From NCBI RefSeq assembly GCF_013085465.1, contig NZ_CP049838.1:4340001-4404000 (forward strand): 64,000 bases of DNA. Direction: 5' to 3'. Below, one piece after another: positions 61,140-64,000 of this stretch. Source of the DNA: Streptomyces asoensis. GTDB lineage: Bacteria; Actinomycetota; Actinomycetes; Streptomycetales; Streptomycetaceae. Both the position numbers and the translations under genes were made by a program. Position 1 is the stretch's first letter. Each line of letters starts with the position of its first letter. The notes beneath the pieces are model-generated. The model ran no database searches. It was given only the letters and a program-made list of their open reading frames with translations, and was not told the origin of the DNA.

Positions 61140-62644
61140 GCCGTCACCTCGTCCGGCTCCTCGGCGGCCTTCTGCACGACGGGTGCGCGCAGGACCTCGT
61201 ACTCCGCGAGGTCGACGCGCCGGGTGGCCCGCCGGAACTCGGCCGTGGTGCCCGGCCAGATGGTGGTGTTGCGGCCGCTCCCGTCCAGGTACCAGCTGGT
61301 GCAGCCGCCCGTGTTCCACACCGTCCGCTTCATCCGGTCCTGCACCCGGCGGTTCCAGGCGTGCACGGCGCTCGGCCGGGCGTCCAGCGCCGCGCGCCCT
61401 CCGAGTACGTCGAGCTGGCGCAGATAGTCGGCCATGTAGTTCAGCTGGGACTCGATCATCAGGATCATGGAGGAGTTCCCGAGGCCGGTGTTGGGGCCGA
61501 TGATCGTCATCCAGTTGGGGAAGCCGGCGGCGGAGGCACCGCGCAGGGCCTCCATGCCGCCCTTCCAGCTCTCCGCGAGCGTCCGCCCGTCGGCGCCCAC
61601 CACCCGGTCGGCGATCGGCATGTCGGTGACGTGGAAGCCGGTGCCGAAGACGATCGCGTCGACCTCGGCCTCGCTGCCGTCGGCGGCGACCAGCGTGGAC
61701 CCGCGGATCTCGCTCAGCCCGCTCGCGACGACGTCCACGTTGGGCTGCGTGAGGGCCGGATAGTAGGTGCTGGACAGCAGGATCCGCTTGCAGCCGATGC
61801 GGTAGTCCGGGGTGAGCCTGGCGCGCAGGGCCGGGTCCTTGATGGCGCGGGCCATGTTCCGCCTGGCGAGCTGCTCGACGAAGCCGAGTTCGTTCGGGTG
61901 CTTGGTGAACGCCTGGACCTGGAGTTCCCGTATGCCCCACAACAGCCCGCGGCGCAGCTGGGTGGTGAAGGGCAGCGCGCGGTGCAGTGCGCGCTCCGCG
62001 CCGCTGATGGGCCGGTCCATGCGGGGCATCACCCAGGGCGGGGTGCGCTGGAAGAGCGTCAGCCGGGAGACGTCGGGCTGGACGGCGGGCACGATCTGGA
62101 TGGCCGAGGCGCCGGTGCCGACCATGGCGACGCGCTGCCCGGTGAGATCGTGGTCGTGGTCCCAGCGGGCCGAGTGGAAGACCTTGCCGGGGAAGGTGTC
62201 GAGGCCGGGGATCTCCGGGATCTTCGGGTCGGACAGCGGCCCGGTGGCCGACACGACGACATCGGCGAAGTACCGCCCGCCGCTGGTCTCGATGTCCCAG
62301 CGCAGCTCCTGCGCGTCCCACGTCATCCGCAGCACCTCGGAGTCCAGCCGCAGATGCGGACGGAGCCCGAAGACGTCCGTGACGTGCTCCAGATAGGCGC
62401 GGATGTGCTCCTGCCCGGAGAAGGTACGCGGCCAGTCCGGGTTGGGCGCGAAGGAGAAGGAGTACAGGTGGGAGGGCACGTCACAGGCGCACCCCGGGTA
62501 GCTGTTGTCCCGCCAGGTGCCGCCGACGCTGCCCGCCCGCTCCAGGACGACGAAGTCGGTGATCCCCTCGCGGCGCAGCCGCACGGCCGCCCCCAGCCCA
62601 CCGAAACCGGACCCGATCACCGCCACCCGTACGTGTTCGGTCAT
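61136..62644 (-). CDS. Baeyer-Villiger-type flavin monooxygenase
   Basis: The 502 residues have the FAD loop VIGSGFGGLGAAVRLRR, the NADP loop VAMVGTGASAIQIVPAV, and between them the type I BVMO fingerprint FPGKVFHSARWDHD (FxGxxxHxxxWD). It also has ATGPLSDPKIPEIPGL and a late FGTGFHVTD. These enzymes insert oxygen next to a ketone to give esters or lactones. The ATG follows AGGAGG. It is the first gene of a three-gene operon and is divergent from a MerR gene. Confidence 0.93.
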   Translation of the reverse strand: MTEHVRVAVIGSGFGGLGAAVRLRREGITDFVVLERAGSVGGTWRDNSYPGCACDVPSHLYSFSFAPNPDWPRTFSGQEHIRAYLEHVTDVFGLRPHLRLDSEVLRMTWDAQELRWDIETSGGRYFADVVVSATGPLSDPKIPEIPGLDTFPGKVFHSARWDHDHDLTGQRVAMVGTGASAIQIVPAVQPDVSRLTLFQRTPPWVMPRMDRPISGAERALHRALPFTTQLRRGLLWGIRELQVQAFTKHPNELGFVEQLARRNMARAIKDPALRARLTPDYRIGCKRILLSSTYYPALTQPNVDVVASGLSEIRGSTLVAADGSEAEVDAIVFGTGFHVTDMPIADRVVGADGRTLAESWKGGMEALRGASAAGFPNWMTIIGPNTGLGNSSMILMIESQLNYMADYLRQLDVLGGRAALDARPSAVHAWNRRVQDRMKRTVWNTGGCTSWYLDGSGRNTTIWPGTTAEFRRATRRVDLAEYEVLRAPVVQKAAEEPDEVTA

Positions 62645-62684
62645 CCCGACACCTCCTAGCCGTGCGTGCGACTCTACGGACTCT

Positions 62685-62700
62685 GCCAGTGAACACTGGC
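62685..62700. promoter_or_regulatory. Operator-like palindrome between the monooxygenase operon and merR
   Basis: GCCAGTG-AA-CACTGGC is a perfect 7-bp inverted repeat. On the reverse strand it lies just upstream of a TAGAGT -10 box for the operon, and TAGGCT at 62774-62779 is a likely -10 box for merR, six bases before its GTG. The MerR protein is the obvious binder. Confidence 0.55.
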
Positions 62701-62785
62701 GCAATGGGAGACTAGAGCAGCTCCGTACCGATGGGTAGGGGCCGGGAGAGGGAAAGCTACCGGCGGTACAACATAGGCTTCGCCC

Positions 62786-63430
62786 GTGACGGACAAGCGG
62801 GAGTACCGAACGGAGGAGCTGGCCACGGAGGCCGGCATCACGGTGCGCACCCTGCGCTTCTACCGCGAGCGCAAGCTTCTGGCGCCACCCCGCCGCGAGG
62901 GCCGTATCGCCTGGTACGACGACCATCACCTGGCCCGTCTGCGCACGATCGCGGCGCTGCTGGAACGCGGCCACACCCTCACCGGCATCGCGGAACTGGC
63001 GGACGCCCTCGACCACGGCCGCGGCGTGGCCGACCTCCTGGGCGTCGGCGGCCCCACCGAGGAGGAACCGGTCCGCCTGACCCCCGAGGAACTCGCCGCG
63101 CGCTTCGAGGGCCAGGTCACCACCGAGAACCTCGCCGCCGCCCTGGACCTCGGCTACCTGGGCACCGACGGCGACGAGATCGTCCACATCAGCCGCCGCC
63201 TGCTGGACGTCTCCTCCGCCCTGGTCCGCGAGGGCATCCCACTCGCCGAGGTACTCGCGGCCGGCGTCCGGGTCCGCGAACACGCCGACGCCCTCGCCAC
63301 CCTCTTCACCGACCTGATCCTGCGCCACGCGACCGAGGACGACCTGCCCCGCCTGCGCCCCCTGGCCCGCAGCGTGGTCGAGGCAGAACTGTCCCTCGCC
63401 CTGGACCGACGGCTGCACAAGACGACCTAG
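62786..63430 (+). CDS. MerR-family regulator
   Basis: The 214 residues start with a MerR winged helix (YRTEELATEAGITVRTLRFY, RERKLLAPPRREGRIAWYDD, HHLARLRTIAALLERGHTLT, residues about 7-75). The C-terminal 130 residues are an unknown effector domain with no Cys cluster, so metals are unlikely ligands. It is divergent from the monooxygenase operon and probably controls it. The GTG lies six bases after TAGGCT, which suggests a leaderless mRNA. Confidence 0.88.
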   Translation: MTDKREYRTEELATEAGITVRTLRFYRERKLLAPPRREGRIAWYDDHHLARLRTIAALLERGHTLTGIAELADALDHGRGVADLLGVGGPTEEEPVRLTPEELAARFEGQVTTENLAAALDLGYLGTDGDEIVHISRRLLDVSSALVREGIPLAEVLAAGVRVREHADALATLFTDLILRHATEDDLPRLRPLARSVVEAELSLALDRRLHKTT

Positions 63431-63516
63431 AGGTCACGCCTGCCGTCGCGCTTGGCGCGCTTGCGGTCACGCCTGCCGTCGCGCTTGGCGCGCTTGCGGT
63501 CGCGCTTGCGGGTCAT
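63427..63516 (-). CDS. 29-residue, Arg/Lys-rich repeat ORF after exonuclease III
   Basis: An ATG at 63516 opens a frame of 29 residues, MTRKRDRKRAKRDGRR then DRKRAKRDGRRDL. The 11-residue unit DRKRAKRDGRR occurs twice (33-bp tandem repeat). About two thirds of the residues are basic. It lies in the same frame as exonuclease III, eight codons after its TAG, and overlaps the end of merR. Whether it is translated is unknown; it may instead be a readthrough tail or a structured 3' end. Confidence 0.4.
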   Translation of the reverse strand: MTRKRDRKRAKRDGRRDRKRAKRDGRRDL

Positions 63517-63540
63517 ACCCAGGTCGTACTCGCGGTCGCC

Positions 63541-64000
63541 CTATAGGTTGTAGACCACCGTCACCGGAGCGTGGTCCGACCAGCGCTCGTCATGCGTGGC
63601 CGCCCGCTCGACGAGCCCCTTGACGGCCTTGTCCGCGAGGGTGGGCGTCGAGACGTGAAGGTCGATGCGCCATCCCGAGTCGTTGTCGAACGCCCTGCCC
63701 CGGTACGACCACCACGTGTACGGCCCCGCCACGTCCGGGTGCAGCGTCCGCACGACGTCCACGTAGCCGCCGTCCGTCGGGGCGAAGACCTGGGTCAGCC
63801 AGTCGCGCTCCTCCGGGAGGAAGCCGGAGTTCTTGGTGTTGGAGCGCCAGTTCTTCAGGTCGGCCTGCTGGTGGGCGATGTTCCAGTCGCCCACCACGAG
63901 GACCTCGCGGCCGTCGGCGGCGGCACGGACACGCAGGTCCTTGAGGTGAGCCAGGAACTCGCCCATGAAGCGGACCTTCTCGTCCTGCCGGTCGGTGCCG
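63541..64000 (-). CDS. xth: Exonuclease III (AP endonuclease), C-terminal part, cut by right edge
   Basis: About 153 C-terminal residues are present and the frame is still open at base 64000. They carry the metal and catalytic motifs of the ExoIII/APE1 fold: VVGDWNIAHQQADLKNW (Asp and Asn), SGWRIDLHVSTP and the closing WSDHAPVTVVY (Asp-His pair). TWWSYRGRAFDNDSG is typical of actinobacterial ExoIII. It removes abasic sites and 3' blocks in base-excision repair. It converges on merR. Confidence 0.93.
   Translation of the reverse strand, partial: GTDRQDEKVRFMGEFLAHLKDLRVRAAADGREVLVVGDWNIAHQQADLKNWRSNTKNSGFLPEERDWLTQVFAPTDGGYVDVVRTLHPDVAGPYTWWSYRGRAFDNDSGWRIDLHVSTPTLADKAVKGLVERAATHDERWSDHAPVTVVYNL

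Overview
The window is chromosomal DNA from a Streptomyces-type actinomycete. GC content is very high, third codon positions are almost all G or C, GTG starts and stop/start overlaps (ATGA, GTGA) are common, and several genes seem to lack a leader. The genes are streptomycete core genes: glmU, prs, the L25/Ctc gene, pth, ppc, the gal genes, ispE, ksgA, an rpf gene, pmt and an SsgA-like gene. From memory the order matches the stretch around glmU in S. coelicolor (roughly SCO3121 to SCO3173). I see no prophage, transposase, CRISPR array, rRNA operon or antibiotic gene cluster. This is core chromosome, and the interest lies mostly in regulatory sites, small genes and gene remnants.

Layout. 0-5.5 kb: the start of a membrane protein (probably a sensor kinase), tRNA-Gln, then glmU-prs-rplY-pth and a small membrane protein, all forward. 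5.5-10.3 kb: ppc (reverse), then a fatty-acid desaturase coupled to its own TetR regulator. 10.4-13.9 kb: a CsbD-like stress protein, a VOC/methyltransferase pair divergent from a MarR regulator, a response regulator and an acetyltransferase. 14-19.5 kb: galactose use, with galT-galE-galK as a tightly coupled reverse operon and a divergent sodium/sugar symporter. 19.6-24.2 kb: a small secreted protein, a trio of anti-sigma-like ATPase, HTH/DUF5753 regulator and DUF397 protein, two broken genes, a DHFR-like enzyme and an atypical response regulator. 24.4-28.4 kb: two paralogous membrane-anchored beta-propeller proteins with long Pro/Gln/Gly/Tyr-rich tails.

28.6-38.4 kb (reverse): an ABC-F ATPase, an ankyrin/HEAT-repeat protein, ispE-ksgA, an rpfB-type cell-wall lytic factor, tatD, a zinc-ribbon protein and rsmI. 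38.5-44.2 kb: protein O-mannosyltransferase, two paralogous penicillin-binding proteins, each preceded by a different perfect 20-bp palindrome, and ssgE. 44.4-48.1 kb: a cobalt/nickel ECF transporter (cbiM with a fused C-terminal domain, cbiQ, cbiO), translationally coupled to an OhrR-type redox regulator, followed by ohr. 48.1-52.3 kb: a beta-lactamase-fold hydrolase, a DUF1876 protein, an arylamine N-acetyltransferase, a DMT permease and a YbaK-type deacylase. 52.3-58.9 kb: an MMPL transporter with its TetR regulator, divergent from a tricorn protease. 59-62.6 kb: a three-gene operon of Baeyer-Villiger monooxygenase, alpha/beta hydrolase and short-chain dehydrogenase, divergent from a MerR regulator and matching the gene content and order of the mycobacterial mymA-lipR-sadH start. 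The right edge cuts exonuclease III, which is followed by an unusual 29-residue, highly basic repeat ORF.

Functional themes: cell-wall assembly and sporulation (glmU, rpf, pmt, two PBPs, ssgE), translation and ribosome maintenance (rplY, pth, ksgA, rsmI, ABC-F, YbaK), carbon metabolism (ppc, gal, prs), and redox or lipid responses (ohrR/ohr, desaturase, the monooxygenase operon). Functions are assigned from recognisable motifs and gene order. I ran no searches.
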